From Ruegeria lacuscaerulensis (GTDB taxonomy: Bacteria; Pseudomonadota; Alphaproteobacteria; Rhodobacterales; Rhodobacteraceae): 64,000 nt of DNA. Each line of letters opens with the position of its first letter. Position 1 is the stretch's first letter. Where the stretch lies: NCBI RefSeq assembly GCF_013034685.1, contig NZ_WQGO01000003.1, positions 620,001 through 684,000 on the forward strand, written 5' to 3'. Both the position numbers and the translations under genes were made by a program. Shown piece after piece: positions 52,069 to 61,911 of the stretch. The notes beneath the pieces are model-generated. The model was not told the origin of the DNA. It saw nothing but the letters and a program-made list of their open reading frames with translations, and ran no database searches.

Positions 52069-53628
52069 TCACTCCCATTCGATCGTGCCCGGAGGCTTTG
52101 AGGTGATGTCATAAGTACAGCGGTTGATGCCCTTGACCTCGTTGATAATCCGCGTGGCGGTCTCGCCTAGGAATTCATGGGTGAAGGGGTAATAGTCGGC
52201 AGTCATACCATCGACCGAAGTCACCGCGCGCAGGGCGCAGGCATAGTCATAAGTGCGCCCATCGCCCATCACGCCCACGGTGCGTACGGGCAGGATGGCC
52301 ACGAAGGCCTGCCAGATCTCATCATAGAGACCATGTTTGCGAATCTGGTCGATATAGACGGCATCCGCCTCGCGCAGAATCTCCAACTTTTCGCGGGTGA
52401 TTTCACCGGGGCAACGGATTGCCAGACCGGGGCCGGGGAAGGGGTGACGGCCGATGAAGCTGGCGGGCAGGCCAAGTTCACGGCCCAAGGCACGGACCTC
52501 GTCCTTGAACAGTTCGCGCAGGGGTTCAACTAGTTTCAGGCCCATTTTCTCGGGCAGGCCGCCGACATTGTGGTGCGACTTGATCGTGACCGAGGGGCCG
52601 CCCGAAAAGGACACCGATTCAATGACGTCGGGGTACAAAGTGCCCTGAGCCAGGAACTCGGCCCCGTCGATAGTGTCGGCGTGTTTCTGGAACACGTCGA
52701 TGAACAGCTTGCCGATGATCTTGCGCTTGGTCTCAGGGTCGGACTGGCCTTCGAGTTCGCCGAGAAACAGGTCGCTTTCGTCCGCGTGGATGAGTTGGAT
52801 GTTGTAGTTGTCGCGGAACATGCCGACGACTTCCTCGGCCTCGTTCTTGCGCAGCAGCCCGTGGTCGACGAACACACAGGTCAGCTGGTCGCCGATCGCC
52901 TCATGAATCAGGATCGCCGCGACCGAGCTGTCGACGCCGCCGGACAGACCGCAGATGACCTTCTTGTCGCCCACCTGTTCGCGGATTTTATCTATCATTT
53001 GTTCGCGGTAGGCGCCCATGGTCCAGTCGCCCTTGAACCCGGCGAGCTTCACGAAATTCTCGTACAGCTTCGCGCCTTTCGGCGTATGATGCACCTCGGG
53101 ATGAAACTGAACCGCATAGAAGTGACGGCTTGCATCAGCAGTGATCGCGAAAGGCGCGTTAGGCGAGGTGCCGAAAACTTCGAACCCTGGTGCGATTTCG
53201 CTGACGTGGTCGCCGTGGCTCATCCAGACCTGCTCGTCACCCTCGGCGAACCAGTCTTCGAGAATATCGAGACGGTTCTGAGGCGTCACGAACGCACGTC
53301 CGAACTCGGCAGTGCCGTGGCCGCTTTCGACCTTGCCACCAAGTTGATGCATCATCACCTGCTGACCATAGCAGATGCCCAGAATTGGTACGCCATAGTC
53401 GAAAATCTCTTGCGGCGCGCGCGGAGAACCCTCGCGCGTCACGCTGTCCGGCCCGCCTGAGAAAATCACGGCCTTGGGCGCCATCTGACGCACGAAGTCC
53501 ATTGTGACGTTCTGATAAGGGTGGATTTCGCAATAGACGTTCAGTTCGCGCAGGCGGCGCGCGATAAGCTGCGTTACCTGGCTGCCGAAGTCGATGATCA
53601 GAAGGCGGTCATGGGTGTCCTGGGTCAT
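52069..53628 (-). CDS. guaA: GMP synthase (glutamine-hydrolysing)
   Basis: Converts XMP to GMP using glutamine and ATP. The class I amidotransferase domain begins [17 protein letters not shown] and has the nucleophile [10 protein letters not shown] and the His/Glu pair [10 protein letters not shown]. The PP-loop domain is [15 protein letters not shown], and the C-terminal dimerisation domain ends [17 protein letters not shown]. Length 519 is typical. Terminator follows. Confidence 0.98.
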   Translation of the reverse strand: MTQDTHDRLLIIDFGSQVTQLIARRLRELNVYCEIHPYQNVTMDFVRQMAPKAVIFSGGPDSVTREGSPRAPQEIFDYGVPILGICYGQQVMMHQLGGKVESGHGTAEFGRAFVTPQNRLDILEDWFAEGDEQVWMSHGDHVSEIAPGFEVFGTSPNAPFAITADASRHFYAVQFHPEVHHTPKGAKLYENFVKLAGFKGDWTMGAYREQMIDKIREQVGDKKVICGLSGGVDSSVAAILIHEAIGDQLTCVFVDHGLLRKNEAEEVVGMFRDNYNIQLIHADESDLFLGELEGQSDPETKRKIIGKLFIDVFQKHADTIDGAEFLAQGTLYPDVIESVSFSGGPSVTIKSHHNVGGLPEKMGLKLVEPLRELFKDEVRALGRELGLPASFIGRHPFPGPGLAIRCPGEITREKLEILREADAVYIDQIRKHGLYDEIWQAFVAILPVRTVGVMGDGRTYDYACALRAVTSVDGMTADYYPFTHEFLGETATRIINEVKGINRCTYDITSKPPGTIEWE

Positions 53629-53710
53629 GGTTGGCTATTAGGTCGCAAGCCTTGCATGTGCAAGCGCAATGACGCCAATAATGCAGGCATGGCAACGGAA
53701 AAGGTCGCAA

Positions 53711-54154
53711 ATGTCTGAAATCGAACTGCGCCCAGCGACTGTGGATGACACTCAAGCGGTCACAGACTGCATCGCGGCTGCATATGCCACGGCCTTGCGC
53801 GACTTTCCGGACTTGCCGGATGTGACCGATGGTGTGGCCGAGGATATCGCAAACCAAACGGCATGGGTGGCCGTGCAGGGCGGGGATGTCATGGGCTTCA
53901 TCGTATTTGGTCAGGTTGATTGCGCGGTGATGATCTATAACCTTGCGGTTTCACCAAGCGCCCAGGGTAAAGGGCTGGCAAAGCGCTTGCTAGGTGTCGC
54001 CGAAACCTCCGCTCGTGTCAGTGGGTTGAAGAAACTCAGGCTGCGAACTCATCGTTTGATGAAGCAGACTGTATCTCTGTATCTTCATCTGGGTTGGGTG
54101 CAGCAAAAGGTGAGTGGAAACAGTGTTCTGATGGAAAAAACGCTGACAGAATAG
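53711..54154 (+). CDS. GNAT family acetyltransferase
   Basis: A 147-residue N-acetyltransferase. The start IELRPATVDDTQAVTDCI and the acetyl-CoA loop LAVSPSAQGKGLAKRLLGVAE are typical. The ATG at 53711 follows GGAAAAGG. Divergent from guaA. Substrate not visible. Confidence 0.87.
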   Translation: MSEIELRPATVDDTQAVTDCIAAAYATALRDFPDLPDVTDGVAEDIANQTAWVAVQGGDVMGFIVFGQVDCAVMIYNLAVSPSAQGKGLAKRLLGVAETSARVSGLKKLRLRTHRLMKQTVSLYLHLGWVQQKVSGNSVLMEKTLTE

Positions 54155-54283
54155 CAACCGGGTCCACCGCGTTGGCGCAAAGCAGATGTCGCTTTTCCCC
54201 CGATAGCGCCGTAATCCATATGCTTTTCCCGCTTTAGCTGCTGTACCAAAATAATCAAACCAACCAACAGACGGGATCTTCAC

Positions 54284-55828
54284 ATGGCTGAGGCAAACAC
54301 CCGGCGTCGGGCACGAGGTGGCGGTGGCGCCGCTCGCCGGGCCGAGCGCACCGCGGTACGTATCGAAACAGCAAAGTATATCGAACGCAACATTCCGAAC
54401 TTCGAAGTTCTGAACGAAGAAGCGTTGCAGATCATCGAAACCAACGCCGAAACCATTCTGGCCGAGGTCGGTGTCAACTTTGTCGACAACCCCGCCGCGC
54501 TTGAGCGTTGGAAGAACGCCGGTGCCGATGTTGACGGTGAGCGGGTCCGCATCCCGCGTGGTCTGGCGCGTGAGCTGATCAAAACCGCTCCCAGCGAATT
54601 CACCCAGCACGCCCGCAACCCCGAGAAATCGGTGGTTATCGGCGGTCGCAATCTGGTTCTGGCCCCGGTCTATGGCCCTCCGTTTGTGCGCGACGCGCAG
54701 GGTGGCCGTCGCTATGCGACCATGGATGATTTCAACAAGTTCGTGAAATTGGCCTACATGTCCAAATGGCTGCACCACTCGGGCGGTACGGTCTGTGAAC
54801 CCACGGACATCCCGGTGAACAAGCGTCATCTGGACATGTTGATGGCGCATATGACCCTTTCGGACAAGCCGTTCATGGGCTCGGTCACCGATCCCAGCCG
54901 CGCGCAGGATTCGATCGAGATGTGCGAGATCCTGTTCGGCAAAGAATTCGTTCAGGAAAACACGGTCATGACCTCGCTGACCAACATCAACTCGCCGATG
55001 ACCTTCGACGATGTGATGATGGGTTCGTTGGAAGTTTACGCGGCCAATAACCAAGCCTGCATCATCTCGCCGTTTATCGTAGGCGGTGCGATGGCGCCGG
55101 TCTCGGTGGCTGGTACGCTGACGCAGGTTCTGGCCGAAGTGATGGCTGGTGTTGCCTATAGCCAGATCATCCGTCCCGGTGCTCCGGCTATTTTTGGTGC
55201 CTTCGTGTCGTCGATCGACATGAACTCGGGCGCGCCGACCTTTGGTACGCCTGAGGCGTCGATGGTCACCTATGGCGCAGGTCAGCTGGCTCGTCGTCTG
55301 GGACTGCCGTTCCGCTCGGCCGGGTCATTCTGCGGCTCGAAACTGCCTGACGCACAGGCCGCGTATGAGACCGCGAACTCGTTGAACATGGGCCTGATGG
55401 CCGGTGTGAACTTCATGCTGCATTCCTGTGGCTGGCTAGAAGGCGGTTTGGTTGCCGACTTTGAAAAGTTCGTCATGGATGCCGATCAGTTGGGTGTTCT
55501 GCACGGGTTGGCCAAGGGCGTTGCCTATGACGATAACGCACAGGCAATGGATGCGATCCGCGAAGTTGGCCCCGGCGGTCACTACCTTGGCTGTGCCCAC
55601 ACACAGGCGAACTTCAAGGAGGCGTTCTGGAAGTCTGATCTGCTGGACTACAAACCGTTCGAAACTTGGGAAGACGAAGGTGGCCGCGACACGCGCCAGT
55701 TGGCGTCGTCGCGGGTTGAGCATCTGCTGGCCAACTACCAGCAGCCGCAGCTGGACCCCGGGATCCACGCGGCCCTGAATGAATATATCGAGAAGAAAAA
55801 GGCCTCCATGCCGGACGCCTTTGCTTGA
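54284..55828 (+). CDS. MttB-like (trimethylamine/quaternary amine) methyltransferase, no pyrrolysine
   Basis: A 514-residue corrinoid-dependent methyltransferase of the MttB family with a TIM barrel. The N-terminus is basic (NTRRRARGGGGAARRAER). The rest shows IIETNAETILAEVGVNF, GGTVCEPTDIPVNKRHLDM, SFCGSKLPDAQAAYETANS and the late GPGGHYLGCAHTQANFKEAFW. There is no in-frame UAG, so it is one of the non-pyrrolysine members, which include glycine-betaine methyltransferase MtgB and related quaternary amine demethylases. No corrinoid protein or activating ATPase gene is adjacent. A role in betaine-type catabolism fits the sox genes but is inferred. Confidence 0.85.
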   Translation: MAEANTRRRARGGGGAARRAERTAVRIETAKYIERNIPNFEVLNEEALQIIETNAETILAEVGVNFVDNPAALERWKNAGADVDGERVRIPRGLARELIKTAPSEFTQHARNPEKSVVIGGRNLVLAPVYGPPFVRDAQGGRRYATMDDFNKFVKLAYMSKWLHHSGGTVCEPTDIPVNKRHLDMLMAHMTLSDKPFMGSVTDPSRAQDSIEMCEILFGKEFVQENTVMTSLTNINSPMTFDDVMMGSLEVYAANNQACIISPFIVGGAMAPVSVAGTLTQVLAEVMAGVAYSQIIRPGAPAIFGAFVSSIDMNSGAPTFGTPEASMVTYGAGQLARRLGLPFRSAGSFCGSKLPDAQAAYETANSLNMGLMAGVNFMLHSCGWLEGGLVADFEKFVMDADQLGVLHGLAKGVAYDDNAQAMDAIREVGPGGHYLGCAHTQANFKEAFWKSDLLDYKPFETWEDEGGRDTRQLASSRVEHLLANYQQPQLDPGIHAALNEYIEKKKASMPDAFA

Positions 55829-56128
55829 TTACTGATATTGCGCGGCGCGGCTGGCCTTGTACAGCTGCGCCTCGCCCAGTAGCGCGATCAGCAGGTCCAG
55901 ATGACGGACCAAGGAATAGGCCGCATCTTCGGCAACTCGCTGCGCGTTGACCTCTCTCTCCATATCCATCAGCCGGATCAGCGCCGCGCCTGTTCCGGGC
56001 AGGGATCCGTAGCCCAGAATGCGCTGCAAGTGCCGATCCCGGTCATAGTCCTGCGCGCCGTGTTTTGCCGCCCGTGCTAACAGGCGAGGGCGGCGTAAAG
56101 CGGTAATCATGGTCATCAGATCTTGCAT
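55829..56128 (-). CDS. DUF6477 family protein
   Basis: A 99-residue protein: LMTMITALRRPRLLARAAKHGAQDYDRDRHLQRILGYG, then an alpha-helical acidic second half. I recognise the pattern of a family restricted to Rhodobacteraceae (DUF6477), without known function. It ends head-on against the MttB-like stop with no gap and is divergent from the DUF6456 gene. Confidence 0.75.
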   Translation of the reverse strand: MQDLMTMITALRRPRLLARAAKHGAQDYDRDRHLQRILGYGSLPGTGAALIRLMDMEREVNAQRVAEDAAYSLVRHLDLLIALLGEAQLYKASRAAQYQ

Positions 56129-56269
56129 GGAAGGGGTCCTTTGTCTGAGTAAAAGTCTCCGTCTTTGTCACACAACTTAAGCGGGTGTTGCTTTAATTGC
56201 TTTCCCTCCGAACGATGGTTTCATGACTGTTTATGATTTTGAATCAAATCTGGTTTTTACCCCCGTTGG

Positions 56270-56314
56270 TTAACGAACGAGTAACGAAAGCGGCTCTAGT
56301 TAGAATTGGTTAAC
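56270..56314 (+). promoter_or_regulatory. Two TTAAC-type motifs, possible CtrA-like sites
   Basis: TTAA-N7-GTAAC (56270-56285) and TTAG-N6-TTAAC (56300-56314) lie in the 242-bp gap between the DUF6477 and DUF6456 genes. The first is one base short of the CtrA consensus TTAA-N7-TTAA(C). CtrA control of these genes is only a hypothesis. Confidence 0.35.
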
Positions 56315-56370
56315 ACATTCATCGGGGGCGATTGGAATCAGAATTGGATTGTCGACGAGGGCAAGTAACT

Positions 56371-57468
56371 ATGGAAAATAACGTGGCTTTCACCATTCCG
56401 GCCTGGGTACCTGAGGGGGCGCAGAGATATCTGGCGCATACCGAGACCGGTCAGTCGATCCGCGACATTGCGCGGTCCGCGGGGTGCCATGCGTCGACCA
56501 TACTTCGGCAAATACGCCGCGTTGAAATGCGGCGCGATGACCCGCTGGTGGATGCTGCCCTGCAATCCTTGGCCGAGACGCATTTCTCGGACACCTCCGA
56601 GAAGTTCCCAGCCGTGCATGAAGATCGGGTTGCTGCGGCCGAAGAAGAATTCTCGCGCGAGGCGCTGCGGGTTCTTAGGCGGTTATGCGAATCCGGGGCG
56701 CTGCTGGCCGTAGCCGAGGAAATGGATAAAGCGGTTGTGGTGCGCGACAGTGGCGACAATAGCGCGACCCGAACGGCGGTTGTGGACTGCAAGTTGGCGC
56801 AGGCGCTGGCGTTGAAGGATTGGATCGCCTGCGACAATCCCGGTCGCATTTCCCGCTACCGGATTTCATCGTCTGGGCGCACCGCGCTCAGTCAGTTGGT
56901 CGCCGAGGCCGAGAACAAGGCGCGCAGCCGCAACGACTTTGGAATGGCCGAGGCGCAGGCTCCGTTTCAAACGGCGTCGTCGCTGGCGCAGGTCGGAGCG
57001 GCCAAAACGGAAGGACGCCGTCGGATGCGCTATAGCGCGGCCGAGAGCCCACTGATCGCCCTGGCGCGCCGCCGGGACCGGGATGGGAAACCCTTTCTGG
57101 ATGAAACCCTTGTCCGAGCAGGAGAGCGGTTACGCGAAGATTTCGAACTGGCCCAGATCGGCCCACAAGTGACGCAGAACTGGGATCATTTCCTGACCGC
57201 GGGTGGGCGTGGCAGCTTTGGTGCAGGTATGAAAGATGGACGCGGTTCTTCCGATGCGCGGGATCGGGTCGAATGCGCCTTGTCCGATTTGGGGCCAGGT
57301 CTAAGCGACGTAGCGCTGCGGTGTTGCTGTTATCTTGAGGGACTCGAACTTGCCGAAAAGCGTATGGGCTGGTCGGCGAGGTCAGGAAAAATCGTCCTGC
57401 GGATCGCGCTTCAGCGCCTAAAGCGCCACTACGAGGATCAGGCGGAAAAGAACCGAATGATCGGCTAG
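56371..57468 (+). CDS. DUF6456 helix-turn-helix protein
   Basis: A 365-residue protein with an N-terminal helix-turn-helix (GQSIRDIARSAGCHASTILRQIRRVEMR). The C-terminal DUF6456-like region (RMRYSAAESPLIALARRRD, VECALSDLGPGLSDVALRCCCYLEGLELAEKRMGW) includes a run of three cysteines. The middle is variable. It belongs to a Rhodobacteraceae family and is probably a DNA-binding regulator. The ATG at 56371 is preferred; the frame is open to 56332. DUF6477 is divergent next to it. Confidence 0.8.
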   Translation: MENNVAFTIPAWVPEGAQRYLAHTETGQSIRDIARSAGCHASTILRQIRRVEMRRDDPLVDAALQSLAETHFSDTSEKFPAVHEDRVAAAEEEFSREALRVLRRLCESGALLAVAEEMDKAVVVRDSGDNSATRTAVVDCKLAQALALKDWIACDNPGRISRYRISSSGRTALSQLVAEAENKARSRNDFGMAEAQAPFQTASSLAQVGAAKTEGRRRMRYSAAESPLIALARRRDRDGKPFLDETLVRAGERLREDFELAQIGPQVTQNWDHFLTAGGRGSFGAGMKDGRGSSDARDRVECALSDLGPGLSDVALRCCCYLEGLELAEKRMGWSARSGKIVLRIALQRLKRHYEDQAEKNRMIG

Positions 57469-57517
57469 GGTAATAATTTGCCCTTGCGGTTGGGCGGTGT
57501 TGAGATAATCAAAGGTT

Positions 57518-58441
57518 ATGAATTTCACGCTCAGACAACTTCAATATTTCAATGCCGTGGCCGATCAGCGCAATTTTGGCCGGGCGGCGCAGATGTGCAA
57601 CGTCTCGCAACCCGCCCTGTCGGTGCAGATCAAGGCGCTGGAGGAAACGCTGGGCGGCCCGCTGTTCGAACGGCAGGCTCGCGATATTCTGCTGACGCCG
57701 CTAGGGCGGGACGTTCTGGACTATGCGCAGCAGGTGCTGGGCGCAGCGGACCGGCTTGACCAGTTCGCGCGCGACCATTCAGGCGGGCACAGGTCTTTGT
57801 CTATCGGGATTATTCCCACCATCGCGCCCTATATCCTGCCGGGAGTTCTGGCAGGGCTTCGCGCCTCAGATGTCTCGCTACGGGTGCAGATTCGCGAGGC
57901 GCGCACGGACCGTCTGTTGGCCATGCTGCGCGCTGGAGAGATCGACGCAGGCGTCATGGCGCTGCCGTCTGGCGGCAATGAGCTGTTCGAACTGCCCTTG
58001 TTTGAAGACCGCTTCTTGCTGGCAGGCAGCGCGGGTCGTTTGCAGACCATGAGGCAGGACCCCGAGGCGCTGCGCCCCGTCGATTTGCAAACCACGCAGT
58101 TAATGCTTCTGGATGATGGCCATTGCCTGACGGATCAGGCGCTTGAGGTCTGCGGGCAGGATCGCAGCAGTGGGTTGATCAATATGGGCGCGTCTTCGTT
58201 GGCGACTCTGTCAAGGCTTGTAGCCGAGGGATTCGGTTTGACGTTGATGCCGGAACTGGCAGCGAAGGCCGAAACCGGGGCGGTGCCGGGGTTAAAGCTA
58301 CAACGGTTCGGCAAACCGCAGCCCTTTAGAACCGTGGGATTGGTCCGGCGCAGGTCTACCCGTGCCGAGGATTGGTTTGACAGTCTAGCCGATGTGATCC
58401 GTGTGGTCGGCGAAGACATCGTGTCGATTACGCGTATATAA
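57518..58441 (+). CDS. oxyR: OxyR, LysR family peroxide sensor
   Basis: Regulator of the H2O2 response, 307 residues. The LysR helix-turn-helix is RNFGRAAQMCNVSQPALSVQIKALEE. In the effector domain LLDDGHCLTDQALEVC holds both redox cysteines, Cys203 and Cys212, with the same nine-residue spacing as OxyR Cys199/Cys208. It is convergent with a peroxiredoxin gene. Cells that run SoxBDAG make H2O2, so the sensor fits the context. Confidence 0.93.
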   Translation: MNFTLRQLQYFNAVADQRNFGRAAQMCNVSQPALSVQIKALEETLGGPLFERQARDILLTPLGRDVLDYAQQVLGAADRLDQFARDHSGGHRSLSIGIIPTIAPYILPGVLAGLRASDVSLRVQIREARTDRLLAMLRAGEIDAGVMALPSGGNELFELPLFEDRFLLAGSAGRLQTMRQDPEALRPVDLQTTQLMLLDDGHCLTDQALEVCGQDRSSGLINMGASSLATLSRLVAEGFGLTLMPELAAKAETGAVPGLKLQRFGKPQPFRTVGLVRRRSTRAEDWFDSLADVIRVVGEDIVSITRI

Positions 58442-58463
58442 ATCCTGTCGGTCACGCGTACAC

Positions 58464-58490
58464 AAAAAAGACCCGCCAAAAGGGCGGGTC
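58464..58490 (-). terminator. Rho-independent terminator after the peroxiredoxin gene
   Basis: On the minus strand GACCCGCC, a short loop and GGCGGGTC are followed by six T, 25 bp after the peroxiredoxin stop. No T-run on the plus side, so it serves the minus-strand gene. Confidence 0.88.
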
Positions 58491-58514
58491 GTTCCGACTT
58501 CAAAAGATGGACGC

Positions 58515-59069
58515 TCAGGCCAGCGCAGGTTCTTTTGCGTCTTCCAGATGCTGCATCAGCGCTTCCGGCGAGGATACGCCATATGGGTCCTCAGGGCAGT
58601 TATCCATCAGGCCGGGCTCTTCGAACCATGCGTCGACCACGCCATCATTGACGATGGCCGCATAGCGCCACGAGCGCATTCCGAACCCCAGATTGTCCTT
58701 GTCGACCAGCATCCCCATCTTGCGGGTAAACTCGCCCGAGCCGTCTGGGATGACTTTGACGTTCTTCAACCCCTGATCCTGGGCCCATTTGTTCATGACA
58801 AAGCTGTCATTGACCGACATGCAGTAGATCTCGTCGATCCCTTTGGCGATGAAATCGGCGTAGCCGTTTTCGAACCCGGGCAGTTGGTAGGTCGAGCATG
58901 TGGGCGTGAACGCACCGGGCAGCGAGAACAGGATGACCCGTTTGCCTGCAAAGTAATCTGCGGTGGTCTTGTCTTCCCAACGGAAGGGGTTGGGGCCTTC
59001 GACGGCGTCATCGCGGACGCGGGTGTGGAACGTGACCTCAGGCAGTTTGGCACCGGATTTCATATTCAT
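58515..59069 (-). CDS. Peroxiredoxin (Prx5/AhpE-like, 1-Cys or atypical 2-Cys)
   Basis: A thiol peroxidase of 184 residues. The peroxidatic site is FSLPGAFTPTCSTYQLPGF with a Cys in PTCST, and the second region is MRSWRYAAIVNDGVVDAWFEEPG. A further Cys in MDNCPEDPYGVSSPEALM could act as resolving residue. It reduces H2O2 or lipid peroxides. Convergent with oxyR. Confidence 0.92.
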   Translation of the reverse strand: MNMKSGAKLPEVTFHTRVRDDAVEGPNPFRWEDKTTADYFAGKRVILFSLPGAFTPTCSTYQLPGFENGYADFIAKGIDEIYCMSVNDSFVMNKWAQDQGLKNVKVIPDGSGEFTRKMGMLVDKDNLGFGMRSWRYAAIVNDGVVDAWFEEPGLMDNCPEDPYGVSSPEALMQHLEDAKEPALA

Positions 59070-59324
59070 CTCCTGTGATTCATTGATGATTTTTCGGCTC
59101 TTTAAAAGAGTTCCAACCCCGCTTCAATCGGCCTTTTGCTGCAAGTGCGAATTTGCCTAATCTGCTGAAATCGTGCGGTGGTTCGTACCCAATCGCGTGT
59201 CGCAACTGTTGAATGCTGCGTCGCAAAAACACCAACGCATGGCGGATATGTCCCAGTGGCATGGTGCGGATCGTCAGACTATGTTAGACGACAGCAAATT
59301 GACCCAAAGTCAGGAAAGCCAGCC

Positions 59325-60275
59325 GTGCGTGATCTGAAGATCCCCGAACAACGTCACCCTGAAAAGGCCCATAAGCCCGATAATGCTCAGCCCAAGAAAC
59401 CAAGCTGGATTCGGGTCAAAGCGCCGGGCGGCAAAGGTTATGCGGATACGCGGCGGATCATGCGGGACAACAACCTAGTCACCGTCTGCGAAGAGGCAGG
59501 TTGCCCCAATGTTGGTGAATGCTGGAGCCAAGGCCACGCCACCATGATGATCATGGGCGAAATTTGTACTCGAGGTTGTACCTTCTGCAACATCGCTACT
59601 GGCCGACCGGATGCGCTAGATGTGTTCGAACCGGGCCGTGTGGCCCATGCGGTTGAAAAGCTGGGGCTGAACCACGTGGTGATCACCTCGGTGGATCGCG
59701 ACGATCTGGCCGACGGTGGGGCAGACCACTTTGCCCAGACCATTCGTGCGGTGCGGCACCGCTCGCCCAAGACGACGATCGAGATTCTGACCCCGGACTT
59801 TCTGAAATGCGAGCCATCGGTTCTGGAAGCTGTGGTCGAGGCGAAGCCGGATGTGTTCAACCACAATCTTGAAACTGTGCCGGGTCTCTACCCTGAGGTG
59901 CGCCCCGGTGCCCGGTATTTCCATTCTTTGCGATTGTTGCAGCGGGTCAAGGAACTCGATCCGTCGATCTTTACCAAATCCGGCATCATGGTTGGGCTTG
60001 GTGAGCAGGAACAAGAAGTGCGGCAGGTGATGGATGATATGCGCGCTGCCGATATCGATTTTCTGACTATTGGTCAGTACTTGCAACCGACGCCGAAACA
60101 CCATGCGGTGGATCGGTTCGTGACGCCGGAGGAATTCGCGTCGTACGAAAAAGCGGCCTATGGCAAAGGTTTCCTGATGGTTTCGGCCACGCCGCTGACC
60201 CGGTCGTCTTATCATGCGGGCGATGACTTTGCCCGCCTGCGCGCCGCACGGCAGAAAATGTTGGATCAGGGGTGA
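59325..60275 (+). CDS. lipA: Lipoyl synthase
   Basis: Radical SAM enzyme that inserts two sulphurs into octanoyl groups on lipoyl domains. Auxiliary cluster cysteines are in [12 protein letters not shown]; the radical SAM CX3CX2C is [22 protein letters not shown] and [18 protein letters not shown] are typical. Length 316. The GTG start follows AGGAAAG; a longer frame to 59178 is unsupported. It overlaps the next gene by four bases (GTGA). Confidence 0.96.
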   Translation: MRDLKIPEQRHPEKAHKPDNAQPKKPSWIRVKAPGGKGYADTRRIMRDNNLVTVCEEAGCPNVGECWSQGHATMMIMGEICTRGCTFCNIATGRPDALDVFEPGRVAHAVEKLGLNHVVITSVDRDDLADGGADHFAQTIRAVRHRSPKTTIEILTPDFLKCEPSVLEAVVEAKPDVFNHNLETVPGLYPEVRPGARYFHSLRLLQRVKELDPSIFTKSGIMVGLGEQEQEVRQVMDDMRAADIDFLTIGQYLQPTPKHHAVDRFVTPEEFASYEKAAYGKGFLMVSATPLTRSSYHAGDDFARLRAARQKMLDQG

Positions 60276-61438
60276 GTCCCGAGACGCTGGCGCGACTAAC
60301 CGCTCTGCGCCATGACCTGCACCGGTTTCCCGAACTGTCAGGGCAAGAGAATAACACAGCTGCGCGTGTGGCCGGTCTGCTGACCGATTTGGGCGCTGAC
60401 GAAGTCCTGACCGGTATCGGCGGTCATGGAGTGGCCGCAGTATTCGATGGCGCGGCACCTGGACCCACCGTCGCCATTCGGTGTGAGTTGGATGGTCTGC
60501 CGATTCAAGAACTGGGGGATTTGCCTTACAGTTCGCAGATCCCCGGCAAAGGGCATCTGTGCGGGCATGATGGCCATATGGTCATGGTGCTGGGCGTAGC
60601 TGATCATCTGGCCCAGGCCCCTCCGCAAAAGGGCCGTGTGGTGTTGATCTTTCAACCCGCCGAGGAGACCGGGCAGGGGGCAGTATCATATATAGCTGAT
60701 CCTCAGTTTGCGCCAATCGCGCCGGACTTCGTATTTTCGCTGCACAACCTGCCGGGCCTTGCGCTAGGTGAGGTGCTGCTGTGTGAGGGCCCCGCCAACT
60801 GCGCGTCACGCGGGATGCGGGTGATGCTTGGTGGCAAGACCTCTCACGCGGCGGAACCGCAGGATGGAATTTCGCCGGCTGGAGCGCTCGCGTCTTTGAT
60901 GCCGGAGCTTGCGGATCTAGGAACGGGCGGTGCATTGAATGCCGATTTCGCCCTGACGACCGTGACCCATGCGCGGCTGGGCGAACCCACATTCGGCGTC
61001 GCCCCCGGAGCGGCCGAACTGTGGGTGACGCTGCGCACCGTGTCTGACACCCGTATGAAATGCTTGATCGCCGAAGCCGAAGATCTTGTCACCCAAACAG
61101 CAGAAGCCCAGGGATTGGCGGTCAAGATCACTTATGAGGATGTGTTTGAGGCCTGCACAAACAATGCGCAAGCAGTGGCTGCGGTTGCCGAGGCTTGTGT
61201 CACGGAGGGCGTGCCTTGCACTTTCACGAATGAGCCTCAAAAGTTTTCCGAGGATTTCGGCCAGTTTGGCAAAAGCGCCGCGGCGGCGATGTTTTGGCTG
61301 GGTGCCGGACAAGCGCACCCGCAACTGCACAACCCGGACTATGATTTTCCGGACGCGCTGATCCCTGTAGGGGTAGATGTTTTCAGTGCAGTAATTCGAT
61401 CTCTTGTAGGCCGAGCCCTCAGTTTACGAGATCACTGA
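60272..61438 (+). CDS. M20D amidohydrolase (hippurate hydrolase-like)
   Basis: A 388-residue zinc or manganese amidohydrolase with [19 protein letters not shown], the metal Cys-Gly-His-Asp [18 protein letters not shown], and [11 protein letters not shown]. Such enzymes cut N-acyl amino acids or related amides. GTG start overlapping the lipA stop suggests coupled translation. Its 3' end overlaps the convergent secreted-protein gene by 20 bp. Confidence 0.88.
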   Translation: MSPETLARLTALRHDLHRFPELSGQENNTAARVAGLLTDLGADEVLTGIGGHGVAAVFDGAAPGPTVAIRCELDGLPIQELGDLPYSSQIPGKGHLCGHDGHMVMVLGVADHLAQAPPQKGRVVLIFQPAEETGQGAVSYIADPQFAPIAPDFVFSLHNLPGLALGEVLLCEGPANCASRGMRVMLGGKTSHAAEPQDGISPAGALASLMPELADLGTGGALNADFALTTVTHARLGEPTFGVAPGAAELWVTLRTVSDTRMKCLIAEAEDLVTQTAEAQGLAVKITYEDVFEACTNNAQAVAAVAEACVTEGVPCTFTNEPQKFSEDFGQFGKSAAAAMFWLGAGQAHPQLHNPDYDFPDALIPVGVDVFSAVIRSLVGRALSLRDH

Positions 61439-61778
61439 CAATTCCAACGGCATCAATAACTGTTTTTGTGTCATCGGATATCGACAGGATTTCGTCATCT
61501 ACGCGGATATACCGCTGACCGGCGGGCAGGGGTTTCAACTTCCAGCCATCGAGGTCGTCAAGATAGTCAAAATCCAAGTCATTAGGGATTTTCTGACCTC
61601 GCGTGTAACGCTTGATCTGTCCGGGCGGTACACCGACGCCTTTATTTGTTTTTACCGACTTTTCAATTTTCGACTTGTCGGGGCCTTTACCTTTGCCCTT
61701 GTTGTCCTTTGCATCCGCAATTCCAACTGTTGCGGCTACCGCGCAAGCCGCCATAAGTCCAATAGACAGTGTTTTCAT
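61419..61778 (-). CDS. Small secreted RcnB-like protein
   Basis: A 119-residue exported protein. The signal peptide ISIGLMAACAVAATVGIADA-like start (MKTLSIGLMAACAVAA) is followed by a lysine-rich stretch (DNKGKGKGPDKSKIEKS) and a compact C-terminal part, GQRYIRVDDEILSISDDTKTVIDAV. This pattern resembles the RcnB family of periplasmic proteins. ATG at 61778. It converges on the amidohydrolase gene. Confidence 0.65.
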   Translation of the reverse strand: MKTLSIGLMAACAVAATVGIADAKDNKGKGKGPDKSKIEKSVKTNKGVGVPPGQIKRYTRGQKIPNDLDFDYLDDLDGWKLKPLPAGQRYIRVDDEILSISDDTKTVIDAVGIVSDLVN

Positions 61779-61911
61779 ACGTAAAAAACCTCCCAAAGTA
61801 CTCAAATGGTAGTCTCTTGCTGGGAGGAATGTCCAATAATATTCAAATAGGAGAATTTTTAGGAAACTTAACCACTGCTACTTGCACAAACTGGATAGGT
61901 CAGAGGGCCGC

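Noticed and set aside
54284..55828. Pyrrolysine in the MttB-like protein
   Set aside because: The frame is continuous without an internal TAG codon.
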